57,070 nt of DNA, taken from positions 1 through 57,070 of the IMG/VR virus record IMGVR_UViG_3300006919_008385; one strand, 5' to 3'. Of the stretch, positions 25,357 through 32,109 are shown piece by piece. Source of the DNA: a virus. Both the position numbers and the translations under genes were made by a program. Every line of letters starts with the position of its first letter. The first letter of the stretch is position 1. A model generated the notes under the pieces. It was given only the letters and a program-made list of their open reading frames with translations, did not search any database and was not told the origin of the DNA.

Positions 25357-25479
25357 CTAGTTCTTTTTAAACCCTATTGGCGAATAAAAAGATCGCATTG
25401 TGAGGTCGTTTCCGTTTGTATGTGTCTGTATCTCCTCACGACACTTGGCAAACTTCTTGGTTTCCTTTGATGTTGCCAT
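25357..25479 (-). CDS. Small hypothetical protein (40 aa)
   Basis: MATSKETKKFAKCREEIQ at the start and a basic end (GFKKN). The upstream GGACC is a weak Shine-Dalgarno. It lies between hsp20 and the structured leader and could be a true small gene or a leader peptide for hsp20. No family is recognised. Confidence 0.35.
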   Translation of the reverse strand: MATSKETKKFAKCREEIQTHTNGNDLTMRSFYSPIGFKKN

Positions 25480-25800
25480 CTTAGGTCCTTTGTTGGTTGC
25501 CCCAAATAAAAAACATGTCAACTGTTAAACCCGTGCTCTTTTGAAGACTATTTCCATATAGCAATAGTCCGAGCACTTTTGAAGATTTAACCTTCTATGC
25601 CTTTCTAATCTTGGAACTAATGTTCCTAATATTACCTTTCGTTTGGCTATTGTCCCTAGTAGGTCACCTTCACTTACGATCTGGTTTCCCTTAGTTCTTT
25701 TTACCTGTCCAGGTAATAATGCATATCTAACTTTGCAGTAGACTCCATTCTCTTACGATCCTTTTGCCCTTGCATTATTTTTTATGCAATTTTATTTATC
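25480..25800 (-). ncRNA. Structured gene-free region upstream of hsp20 (candidate leader or ncRNA)
   Basis: About 320 bp with no open frame carrying a plausible start. It is full of short stems: GTGCTC/GAGCAC enclosing GACTATT/AATAGTC (25533-25576), GGAAC/GTTCC, ACCTGGACAGGT and AGGTGACCT. GATCGTAAG occurs twice as a direct repeat. A late octamer stands at its start and a 5' hairpin (TTGCAT/ATGCAA) follows at once. It looks less AT-rich than its surroundings. It may be a leader RNA regulating Hsp20 or an independent RNA. Confidence 0.4.
25793..25800 (-). promoter_or_regulatory. Late-type octamer GATAAATA
   Basis: On the minus strand at the upstream border of the structured region; the predicted transcript begins a few nt before a TTGCAT/ATGCAA hairpin. 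The likely promoter for the leader, the 40-aa ORF and hsp20. Confidence 0.5.
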
Positions 25801-25804
25801 TTTT

Positions 25805-25828
25805 CACTATACTTATATAGTGTTTTTT
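25805..25828 (+). terminator. Plus-strand intrinsic terminator
   Basis: CACTATA, a 4-nt loop, TATAGTG, then six T on the plus strand. No plus-strand gene precedes it, so it either protects the HNH gene from antisense reading or ends an unrecognised plus-strand RNA. Confidence 0.5.
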
Positions 25829-25861
25829 GGATAAATTTCAAGTATTTTTTGCAAAAAAGTG

Positions 25862-26290
25862 CTATTTTCCTCTAAAATCCTCATTCAAAGTAGTTTTTAT
25901 AGCATGACAAACTTTACATAGTGTTTTATGATTACTTGGATCATTATTATAATGATTACCATCTATGTGATCTACATCTAATAATGTTCTAACAAGTCTG
26001 TTTACTACAATAGGATCTTTTACACTTTTAACTGTAGGGTGCTCTAGTGGATCAAACCCACATTCCTCACAACAATCACCTCTGCTAAAACTATGCTCTT
26101 TAGTTCCTTTTGCAAGTCCACCATATTCAACTAGATCCTTTTGATGCTGTCTGCAATACTTGTCATGTCCAGGACCTTCAAATAGTGTTAGTATTTTATC
26201 ACAACCTTCAACACTACATCTGCTTTTCCTAGCCTTAAGTAATAGTTTGCCTGTTTTAGGCTTATCTATATTTGCATCTCTGAAGCTCAT
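25862..26290 (-). CDS. HNH endonuclease
   Basis: 142 aa. Zinc-type Cys pairs are seen at SVEGCDK, KYCRQH, CCEECG and CKVCH. LDVDHIDGNHYNNDPSNHKTLCKVCHAIK is a standard HNH/beta-beta-alpha-metal core. Could be a homing-type or host-DNA-cleaving nuclease. Coupled by ATGA to the ParB-like gene. The structured region next to it raised the idea of an intron, but the core pairings were not found. Confidence 0.8.
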   Translation of the reverse strand: MSFRDANIDKPKTGKLLLKARKSRCSVEGCDKILTLFEGPGHDKYCRQHQKDLVEYGGLAKGTKEHSFSRGDCCEECGFDPLEHPTVKSVKDPIVVNRLVRTLLDVDHIDGNHYNNDPSNHKTLCKVCHAIKTTLNEDFRGK

Positions 26291-27492
26291 GATAATTCCT
26301 CTTCAGTAAATCTGTAGTTCATATTGCCACCAAATTTTGGCACAGCATAACTAAATCCTGCTAGAGTAACTGCTTGGCATAACCAGGTAGGTGCTACAAG
26401 TGTTTGGTTACATCTTTGGGATATTGCATCTGAATTTCCTTGTCTGTTCCTCCAAGATGTATAAGCATCACTAACCTTTTTGTGCTTACTGTTTTTACTT
26501 TGCTGTCTGTGTTTCCAAGTATTACCAGTAACTTTATCTAAAACATCAACAAACTGTTGTATATAATCTTCGTTGACATCTATACCTTGCTCTTCACATG
26601 CTCTAAATATATGAGACATATTGTCTATTTCCAAAGGTTCTACAGGTAAGTCTGGATTGGACAAACTGTGATACTTAAACACTTTTGCTAAAGTTTCAAC
26701 ACTAAATTTATCTAACCTTTTAGGAAATATTTCTGAAGGACGTGATATAGCACCTGCCATATTCTCATCACCAAACTTTGAATGTGTAAAGAACATATCA
26801 TTTTCTTCTAAAGCAGTCTGTATAGCCTCCATTCTTTGGTGCCAAGGATTTTCACTACCATTATGCCTTACAGCATATACATATTGATCATAGTGATCAA
26901 TCTTATCTAGTTCTTTACTCATGCTACCGTCATTAAATCCTATAAATCTGTCTCTAATTTTAGCAACATCTTTACCTGGATAGATTGCAGTAGGCATCTT
27001 AAATTTTTGTGCGTCTTTCATTGAGAGACCAAATCCATATATAGCAACTATAAGTAATAGTAATGCTGTATGCTGACCGTCCCATACAATTAATTGCTCT
27101 TCGCCCTCAACATTATCTTTATATGTTCTAATAGGGTTTACAAAGAAAGGATCAAATTTACCAAATAGTTCACACAACCATTGTGCATCTGGTTCTCTTT
27201 GTATAATTGCATTAATAACCAAAGTATCAGGAGCAACTGTTCTGCCTTCGTCTCCCAATCCTACCATGTCTTTCATCATGGCTTTAAATGTTTTATATTG
27301 AGGATACCTGATTTTAAACTCTTCACCATATGCCTCAAATACTTCTGCAATATCAGGATCTTCATCTATAATTGCTTGGTACCTTTCCCATAAGGTTAAG
27401 TAGGTATCTTTATCTGATTGGAACCTGGAGTTCCTTTTGGTGGCGTGACTTACGCCTATTGTGCCTATTGGCATTGTAGTTTTCATACTCAT
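26287..27492 (-). CDS. ParB/sulfiredoxin-like nuclease-domain protein
   Basis: 401 aa. LIVWDGQHTALLLLIV (about residue 128-143) matches the DGxHR-type motif of ParB/Srx-fold proteins, with the Arg replaced by Thr. It is followed by KMPTAIYPG and by helical regions. The phage members act as nucleases or DNA-binding ATP-dependent proteins. A sigma70-type promoter lies upstream with a leader of about 110 nt ending in AGGAG. It forms an operon with the HNH gene. Confidence 0.6.
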   Translation of the reverse strand: MSMKTTMPIGTIGVSHATKRNSRFQSDKDTYLTLWERYQAIIDEDPDIAEVFEAYGEEFKIRYPQYKTFKAMMKDMVGLGDEGRTVAPDTLVINAIIQREPDAQWLCELFGKFDPFFVNPIRTYKDNVEGEEQLIVWDGQHTALLLLIVAIYGFGLSMKDAQKFKMPTAIYPGKDVAKIRDRFIGFNDGSMSKELDKIDHYDQYVYAVRHNGSENPWHQRMEAIQTALEENDMFFTHSKFGDENMAGAISRPSEIFPKRLDKFSVETLAKVFKYHSLSNPDLPVEPLEIDNMSHIFRACEEQGIDVNEDYIQQFVDVLDKVTGNTWKHRQQSKNSKHKKVSDAYTSWRNRQGNSDAISQRCNQTLVAPTWLCQAVTLAGFSYAVPKFGGNMNYRFTEEELS

Positions 27493-27608
27493 GTTTTTCT
27501 CCTATAATGTATATGAGTTCCTATTCCTTTCTGTGTTAGTACTTTGATCCTGGCCTTCTGGTCCTTTGATCTTTTTCCTATTTAAAATTTATAGGTTGTT
27601 ATATTAAT

Positions 27609-27636
27609 AGTATATACAAAAATTACTTTTTGTCAA
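27609..27636 (-). promoter_or_regulatory. Sigma70-type promoter, 16-bp spacer
   Basis: TTGACA (27631-27636), 16 bp, TATACT (27609-27614). The -35 lies inside the end of the upstream coding sequence. Drives the ParB-like and HNH genes. Confidence 0.7.
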
Positions 27637-27877
27637 TACCATTTTTCATTCTTGCTTTTTGCTCAAAATATAATCTTGTGTATGTTTTTCTTATGATGGC
27701 AACTGAAGTAAATACAGCAGTTAAAAATACTGATGTTGCTACTATTCCTAATTCTAGTCTAAATGCAGTCCAAACTAGTAAAATGTTTAGTGGAAAATTA
27801 ATACTTAGAGCCAGCATTGTGTCTAAAAATGCTTCTTTAAATGCCTTTTTTTTATCTGCTTCTGTTATCGTATTCAA
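27623..27877 (-). CDS. Small two-pass membrane protein (DUF7220-like)
   Basis: 84 aa. AFLDTMLALSINFPLNILLVW and ATSVFLTAVFTSVAIIRKTYTRLYFE suggest two transmembrane helices followed by a cytoplasmic basic tail. The pattern resembles small phage membrane proteins of the DUF7220 type, from memory. It overlaps the next gene upstream by 26 nt. Confidence 0.55.
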   Translation of the reverse strand: MNTITEADKKKAFKEAFLDTMLALSINFPLNILLVWTAFRLELGIVATSVFLTAVFTSVAIIRKTYTRLYFEQKARMKNGIDKK

Positions 27878-28157
27878 AATGTCCTTCCAATTTATTATCT
27901 ACTACTAACTTATTAAGTGGACTACCACCATGTAAAAGTTTAAACAAGGCATAGTCTTCTGGTTCGTCAAATTTAGCATCAACACACAAAGTTAAACTAT
28001 ATCCAATGTCCTCATAATTCTTTTCAAAACAGACTGTCCCTTTAGAAGTTTCAGCCCAAGTCCAATAATCTTTTAAAGTGTTTTGAACTGCGTTATCATA
28101 AATGAAATCGTAGTCACTATCGTCTTTGACAGTTGCTTCTATTACTCTAACTTTCAA
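27852..28157 (-). CDS. Hypothetical 101-aa acidic protein
   Basis: An acidic, Asp- and Tyr-rich soluble protein (KDDSDYDFIYDN, KFDEPEDYALF). No family is recognised. It overlaps both neighbours. The position in a run of small genes suggests an early accessory protein. Confidence 0.5.
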   Translation of the reverse strand: MKVRVIEATVKDDSDYDFIYDNAVQNTLKDYWTWAETSKGTVCFEKNYEDIGYSLTLCVDAKFDEPEDYALFKLLHGGSPLNKLVVDNKLEGHFEYDNRSR

Positions 28158-28443
28158 AAGACTTCCTTTTATAATACATTACAATACCATACACACTAAT
28201 AATAAACCAAAAGAATTCTATTACCATACTAGGTTTGTTTAGTGTATATAATAAACTGACTGTGACTAGGATTGCTACTAATAAATTATTAAATGAATAC
28301 CAAAAACCTTTGGGATCTATTTGTTGTGTTTGCAATAGTCCATAAGTTACAATTAATAATGCTACACCTGTGTAACCTATTATTTCATAAAGGGGAACAG
28401 TAAATAGTGTCAGTTCTCCAAATTGTGTATATAATTCTATCAT
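28147..28443 (-). CDS. CBU_0592-like membrane protein
   Basis: 98 aa with three transmembrane segments. IGYTGVALLIVTYGLLQTQQID, then FNNLLVAILVTVSLL, then SMVIEFFWFIISVYGIV match the small bacterial CBU_0592 family (GxxGxxLLxxxYxLLQ, NLxGAxLLxxSL, WPSxxIExxWxxISxYGL). Function unknown. Confidence 0.65.
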   Translation of the reverse strand: MIELYTQFGELTLFTVPLYEIIGYTGVALLIVTYGLLQTQQIDPKGFWYSFNNLLVAILVTVSLLYTLNKPSMVIEFFWFIISVYGIVMYYKRKSFES

Positions 28444-28625
28444 TATGTCGTCTCCTTTATGACTGGTCTAGTGCAGGGTTTTAGCTCTCCAGCCTGTGTT
28501 TCGTGTGGTAGGTAATCAGTATCAGCAATTACCTGCTTTAACTTTTTATTAAGTTTACCGCCATCATTTAAAAGTTCGTTACTGTAAGGAACTTCTACTG
28601 TGATTGTTGCTCTAATTGTTTTCAT
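28443..28625 (-). CDS. Hypothetical 60-aa protein
   Basis: MKTIRATITVEVPYSNELL is followed by a Lys-rich middle. The start at 28625 is chosen for its AGAAGGAC ribosome-binding site; the longer frame to 28721 lies across the 50-aa gene. No family is recognised. Confidence 0.5.
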   Translation of the reverse strand: MKTIRATITVEVPYSNELLNDGGKLNKKLKQVIADTDYLPHETQAGELKPCTRPVIKETT

Positions 28626-28764
28626 CGATGTCCTTCTTTTTTTTCTTTCCAAAAATCTTTTCCCAATTTTCTGCATACTTGTCTTGATCAGTAGGCTTTT
28701 GTACTGAACCTTTTCCGCCATGCCATTGGCCTTTACTCTTTTCTGTTTTGTTTTCTTCGCTCAT
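28612..28764 (-). CDS. Hypothetical 50-aa basic protein
   Basis: MSEENKTEKSKGQWHGGKGS, then YAENWEKIFGKKKKK. The GGKGS and the N-W-x-x-I-F-G-K end resemble small proteins of marine T4-like phages. It overlaps its neighbours by 14 and 32 nt. Possibly a nucleic-acid-binding peptide. Confidence 0.5.
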   Translation of the reverse strand: MSEENKTEKSKGQWHGGKGSVQKPTDQDKYAENWEKIFGKKKKKDIDENN

Positions 28765-28924
28765 CTGCTTTTACCAAAATCTTATTACAATGTGGGCACT
28801 CAAGATCTAAATCTAACAGCCTGGTTATTGCCTCATGTTTTAAAAAATCTACTTCTTCTTTTTCCATACTGTTCCACATCTCTGTCGGCACAGGGTAACC
28901 AACATGTTTACTAGACACTTTCAC
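28733..28924 (-). CDS. Hypothetical 63-aa protein with CxxC
   Basis: The body contains LLDLDLECPHCNKILVKADERRK, a single CPxC knuckle. No ATG precedes the conserved-looking part; the start is set at a GTG (28924) overlapping the upstream stop, because an in-frame GTG at 28987 would overlap that gene by 77 nt. The start is uncertain. Confidence 0.45.
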   Translation of the reverse strand: MKVSSKHVGYPVPTEMWNSMEKEEVDFLKHEAITRLLDLDLECPHCNKILVKADERRKQNRKE

Positions 28925-29150
28925 TTTTGTTTCTAATAAACAATAATTCTTTCTGCCAATTTTCCTTATTTGTTTGTTCTTGTCCACTTCCAGTTTGTGC
29001 TAATATAACACGTCCGCCATCCATGTCAATACGAATGCTATCTGTGTTTATTACTTCACCATGTCTTCCAATAAAAACACCTGTCATTTTTCCTTTTGTG
29101 TCTTCAGGATGTAGTCCTTTTATTAGCTCTATTAGTTCTTCTTTATTCAT
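28911..29150 (-). CDS. Hypothetical 79-aa protein
   Basis: Soluble, with a helical start (KEELIELIKGLHPEDTKG) and a Gly-rich beta part (GVFIGRHGEVINTDSIRIDMDGGRVIL). No family is recognised. Overlaps the 64-aa gene by 8 nt. Confidence 0.5.
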   Translation of the reverse strand: MNKEELIELIKGLHPEDTKGKMTGVFIGRHGEVINTDSIRIDMDGGRVILAQTGSGQEQTNKENWQKELLFIRNKSESV

Positions 29151-29337
29151 CTAAATAATATATTTGAGTATACTTTCTTGTATGCGGTATTTTCTCATAA
29201 GTTTCACAATCGTAGTCGCAATTACTACACCATTTTTCTATTGGATGATCACAAGTAGGGAATTCAAAGGATGCAGGAATTAAAAGATTTTGATTTAAAT
29301 AAAAGTTTCTTAATTCTTGTTGATCTTTTTCTGTCAT
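29143..29337 (-). CDS. Hypothetical 64-aa Cys-rich protein
   Basis: Cys and His cluster as TCDHPIEKWCSNCDYDCETY, which could bind zinc. An ATGA overlap joins it to the 47-aa membrane protein. No family is recognised. Confidence 0.5.
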   Translation of the reverse strand: MTEKDQQELRNFYLNQNLLIPASFEFPTCDHPIEKWCSNCDYDCETYEKIPHTRKYTQIYYLDE

Positions 29338-29477
29338 GCCAATCGTTCTGTGTTTATTGTATCTAATGTATCAAAATAGTCTTTATGTTCAGGTTTTTTA
29401 ATCTCTAATATAGATAACCAAATTAAACATATAATAATAATTAATGCAAATATATTTTCTTTTAAAAAGTTTATCAT
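29334..29477 (-). CDS. Small single-pass membrane protein (47 aa)
   Basis: MINFLKENIFALIIIICLIW, then a charged tail. It fills the gap between two genes and overlaps both as ATGA, so it is very likely translated. Function unknown. Confidence 0.6.
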   Translation of the reverse strand: MINFLKENIFALIIIICLIWLSILEIKKPEHKDYFDTLDTINTERLA

Positions 29478-29677
29478 AGATCAACTTTGCTCCATGGATT
29501 GTTCTCTCTATGCTCTAATAAATCTTGTATACTGTATATACCCATTTCTTTGTATACATGTGGTGCAACCTTGTAAGGACTTTTACCCATTGCTTTGTAA
29601 TAATCTTGCATGTCAGTAATATACTTTTTAAGATTTGTATACTCTGATGCCATAGGTTTCATAACTTTGGTCATCAT
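29474..29677 (-). CDS. Hypothetical 67-aa protein
   Basis: Helical and Tyr/Met-rich (YTNLKKYITDMQDYYKAMGKSPYKV). No family is recognised. It overlaps its upstream neighbour by 4 nt. Confidence 0.5.
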   Translation of the reverse strand: MMTKVMKPMASEYTNLKKYITDMQDYYKAMGKSPYKVAPHVYKEMGIYSIQDLLEHRENNPWSKVDL

Positions 29678-30153
29678 CCTCTTCTCATTCTTGCAATGTC
29701 TTTTGCTTGATCCGTACCTTTCATTACAGGTACAGCATTACTTTTATGCATAGTAGCAATACCCTGTATAAGATCGCCTGTGTACTTCATAGGTTCCTTT
29801 TTACCCATACCTGAACCACTTGGCTTATATGTACCTGATTTCATTTGTTGTTCCATTAAACTAGGATACTTTTCCCTATGCTCTTTATCTGCTTCTGCTC
29901 GCCAGTTAGTTTGTTTCTGCATAGGTTTGAATGTTCTGTAGTCTCTAGGATCAGGCATACTGACTTTGCCATAACAATAATCCATATACTCTTGCAATGT
30001 ATCATATCTCATATGATGCATATGATTTTGCTTACAACGTCTATTATGCTCTCGCCATCTAAGTTCTAGTTCTTTAAGTTTACCTTTAGTGATCTTTGCT
30101 TTATACTTTTTGGTATTGATCATAGAAAACCTGTTATCTAAATGCATAGTCAT
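29674..30153 (-). CDS. Conserved marine-phage hypothetical protein (159 aa)
   Basis: A basic protein: LELRWREHNRRCKQNHMHHM, YDTLQEYMDYCYGKV, and an ending GIATMHKSNAVPVMKG, DIARMRRG. The last blocks resemble a conserved unknown of marine T4-like phages. A sigma70-type promoter lies 6 nt before the ATG with no Shine-Dalgarno, so a leaderless mRNA is predicted for this gene and the operon below it. Confidence 0.6.
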   Translation of the reverse strand: MTMHLDNRFSMINTKKYKAKITKGKLKELELRWREHNRRCKQNHMHHMRYDTLQEYMDYCYGKVSMPDPRDYRTFKPMQKQTNWRAEADKEHREKYPSLMEQQMKSGTYKPSGSGMGKKEPMKYTGDLIQGIATMHKSNAVPVMKGTDQAKDIARMRRG

Positions 30154-30159
30154 ACATCT

Positions 30160-30187
30160 ATTATAACAGGTTGTATTAGTTTGTCAA
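30160..30187 (-). promoter_or_regulatory. Sigma70-type promoter, 16-bp spacer, leaderless
   Basis: TTGACA (30182-30187), 16 bp, TATAAT (30160-30165), both consensus. The -10 is 6 nt from the ATG at 30153. Confidence 0.75.
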
Positions 30188-30403
30188 CTATTTTTTTATA
30201 TTAAGTCTTAGTAAACCACCAAAAGTGTAAACTAAGAAAAGCATACACATTCCTAAAATTACATTTGAACCTTGCTCTTTTGTTTTAACAAATTCTAGAA
30301 ACTCTAGTAAGTATACCATACCTAGCATGATTGCTACGATTCCTGCGGTTACTATCAGACCGTAACCAAAGTCTTTTGTTATTTCTTTAAATTTATCTAA
30401 CAT
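30188..30403 (-). CDS. Small two-pass membrane protein (71 aa)
   Basis: FGYGLIVTAGIVAIMLGMVYLLEF and VILGMCMLFLVYTFGGLLRL are two transmembrane segments with short charged ends. It has its own sigma70 promoter and AGGAAATTTT before the ATG. It ends exactly at the next promoter. Function unknown. Confidence 0.55.
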   Translation of the reverse strand: MLDKFKEITKDFGYGLIVTAGIVAIMLGMVYLLEFLEFVKTKEQGSNVILGMCMLFLVYTFGGLLRLNIKK

Positions 30404-30445
30404 AAAATTTCCTATATTACTGTAAGGTTAATTCCTTACTGTTAT

Positions 30446-30473
30446 ATAATAGCATATCTTGTGGTATTGTCAA
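30446..30473 (-). promoter_or_regulatory. Sigma70-type promoter, 16-bp spacer
   Basis: TTGACA (30468-30473), 16 bp, TATTAT (30446-30451). It starts the 71-aa membrane-protein transcript in the gap after the ferritin-like gene. Confidence 0.7.
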
Positions 30474-30497
30474 GCAAAAAATACAAGATATAGTGTT

Positions 30498-30938
30498 TTA
30501 ACTGTAATCTTGTAGCATTTTTCTTATTTCTAATGCGTGTTGTTCTTCCATGCCAATCTGTCCTCTGGCATATTCTTCCAACATTATACTTGCATCAGCA
30601 ACTTCCATTAGTAATTCTTTGTATGTCTCTACTGCTTTCATTTCATGTTCTAAACTCTCTGTGAGAATTTGTTCAACACTATGATTGTGATTTTCTTCTA
30701 TATGAGAAATGTTTTGACTCGGGTGTCCACCAAAGCCTGTGATATATTCACCTGCTTGTAAGGCGTGTGCTAAACTTTCATTTGCTTGTTCTTGTAGGAA
30801 TGCTACAATAGGAATCCTATTAGGTCCTGTTACCATTAGTGAACTGTGAGCATATCGTACAACTCCAGCCATTTCTAATTCCACAATTTTATTAAGTATA
30901 TCACATACTTTAGACGTGTTTAATTCTTTCAATTCCAT
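30498..30938 (-). CDS. Ferritin-like diiron protein (bacterioferritin-type)
   Basis: 146 aa, a four-helix bundle by pattern. Candidate iron ligands: E20/E22 (VELEM), E54 with H58 (QANESLAH), E97/E99 (LEHEM) and E131-x2-H134 (EEQHALE). It is likely to store or oxidise iron. The helix-B spacing differs from classical bacterioferritin, so it may be a divergent Bfr/Dps relative. It is the last gene of the ClpX-bS21 operon and could work with the Bfd-like protein at 6105-6281. Confidence 0.7.
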   Translation of the reverse strand: MELKELNTSKVCDILNKIVELEMAGVVRYAHSSLMVTGPNRIPIVAFLQEQANESLAHALQAGEYITGFGGHPSQNISHIEENHNHSVEQILTESLEHEMKAVETYKELLMEVADASIMLEEYARGQIGMEEQHALEIRKMLQDYS

Positions 30939-31726
30939 TATTCTCCGTCGTAGTATTCTAAACGTTCTATGTCTTCTTCGTTTGTTTCTTCACCATATTG
31001 TATCTCTACAATGTGACATGGTTCTTCACTACTGTTTACAATTTGATGCCAATCACCTACTCTTATATGTATAACTTCATCTGTTTTTAAATTGATTACA
31101 TCATGTTCATCTGGTTTGTCTGTATCTCTGCCATGTTTTACAACACATTCACCTTTACTTACAAACCAAATTTCACTACGTTTAAAGTGTCTCTGATAAC
31201 TAATGCCTTTGCCTGGCTCTATTACAAGCTCTTTGACTTTAACAACACCATCTTCAAACAAGTTACTGAACTCTCCCCATACTCTGCGTTCAGTTGGATA
31301 CTTCCATTCTTTTAGTATCCAACTACTGCTATTGGCTTTATTTTCTCCACCAACACCAAATTGAAATGTATATCCATCTACTTCCATTTCCGGTATGTTG
31401 TCTTTTCCTCTATCACCTCCGTTACAAAAGACATACTCTATCCCTTCACTGGATTTGTCAAACATTTCTTTTATTTGTCTTAATCCTTGATTTACACTAT
31501 TGTCACTATCGTCTACACCATAAACATAATCCACCATGCTCATGCGTTCTAATATAGTTGCTCTTTCCTCAAAAGGCATAAATGGTCTGCCTTTCTTTCT
31601 GGTAAGCCATTCATCACTATTAAGTAGTACCACAAGTTTGTCGCCATATGCGGCGGCTGATTCTAATAAGTTGATGTGACCAGAATGTAGAGGATCGAAA
31701 CCCCCACTGACAACAGAAATTTTCAT
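30938..31726 (-). CDS. Fusion: cytidylyltransferase domain + phosphomannose-isomerase-type cupin
   Basis: 262 aa. Residues 1-140 contain GGFDPLHSGHINLL and are a HxGH nucleotidyltransferase of the HldE/RfaE-C type. Residues 150-262 (RRVWGEFSNLFEDGVVKVKELVIEPGKGISYQRH, SEIWFVSKGECVV, IRVGDWHQIVNSSEEPCHIVEIQYG) are the cupin of type II mannose-6-phosphate isomerase. The fusion would link NDP-sugar formation to sugar isomerisation, perhaps for a heptose- or mannose-type glycan. Adjacent to bS21 and the ferritin-like gene. Confidence 0.75.
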   Translation of the reverse strand: MKISVVSGGFDPLHSGHINLLESAAAYGDKLVVLLNSDEWLTRKKGRPFMPFEERATILERMSMVDYVYGVDDSDNSVNQGLRQIKEMFDKSSEGIEYVFCNGGDRGKDNIPEMEVDGYTFQFGVGGENKANSSSWILKEWKYPTERRVWGEFSNLFEDGVVKVKELVIEPGKGISYQRHFKRSEIWFVSKGECVVKHGRDTDKPDEHDVINLKTDEVIHIRVGDWHQIVNSSEEPCHIVEIQYGEETNEEDIERLEYYDGE

Positions 31727-32109
31727 TATCTATTTCCTCTGAGTTTTTGAATTTTTTCTCTGCCCATGTATTCTTTTCTTCTCTGACGTTTGCCCTTAAG
31801 ATGTTTTTGGCCAGTAACAGGAGTTGGCATCCATTCGCCTCGCATAATCATAATGTCTAATTCTTTATTACGACGTTTGATTGCTTGATCTTTTTTGCGT
31901 TTTCTTTTAGCAGATGGTTTTTCATAATACTCTCTTTTAGAAAGTTCTTTCTGGAAGTCCATCTTCTCTAATACTTTTTTAAGTTTTCTTATTGCAAGAT
32001 TTACGTTGCCGTTAACGACTGTAATTGAACGACCTTTATCTACTATTTTAGTATTTTCGGGTCGTTTAACCTTCCAGTTTTTATTAAAATTTTGTTTGTG
32101 TTTATTCAT
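31726..32109 (-). CDS. rpsU: Ribosomal protein bS21-like
   Basis: 127 aa. The middle (about residues 28-80) is bS21: ITVVNGNVNLAIRKLKKVLEKM, then LSKREYYEKPSAKRKRKK, then AIKRR. A host bS21 is about 70 aa; here basic N- and C-terminal extensions (28 and about 45 aa) are added. bS21 lies at the mRNA exit near the anti-Shine-Dalgarno, so a phage version could favour phage mRNAs. Phage bS21 genes are known from marine phages. It overlaps clpX by 8 nt. Confidence 0.88.
   Translation of the reverse strand: MNKHKQNFNKNWKVKRPENTKIVDKGRSITVVNGNVNLAIRKLKKVLEKMDFQKELSKREYYEKPSAKRKRKKDQAIKRRNKELDIMIMRGEWMPTPVTGQKHLKGKRQRRKEYMGREKIQKLRGNR

Noticed and set aside
25480-25800. Group I intron next to the HNH gene
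   Set aside because: AGACTAT/ATAGTC-like pairings exist but are only about 10 nt apart, with no room for P3/P8, and no interrupted gene is seen on either side.
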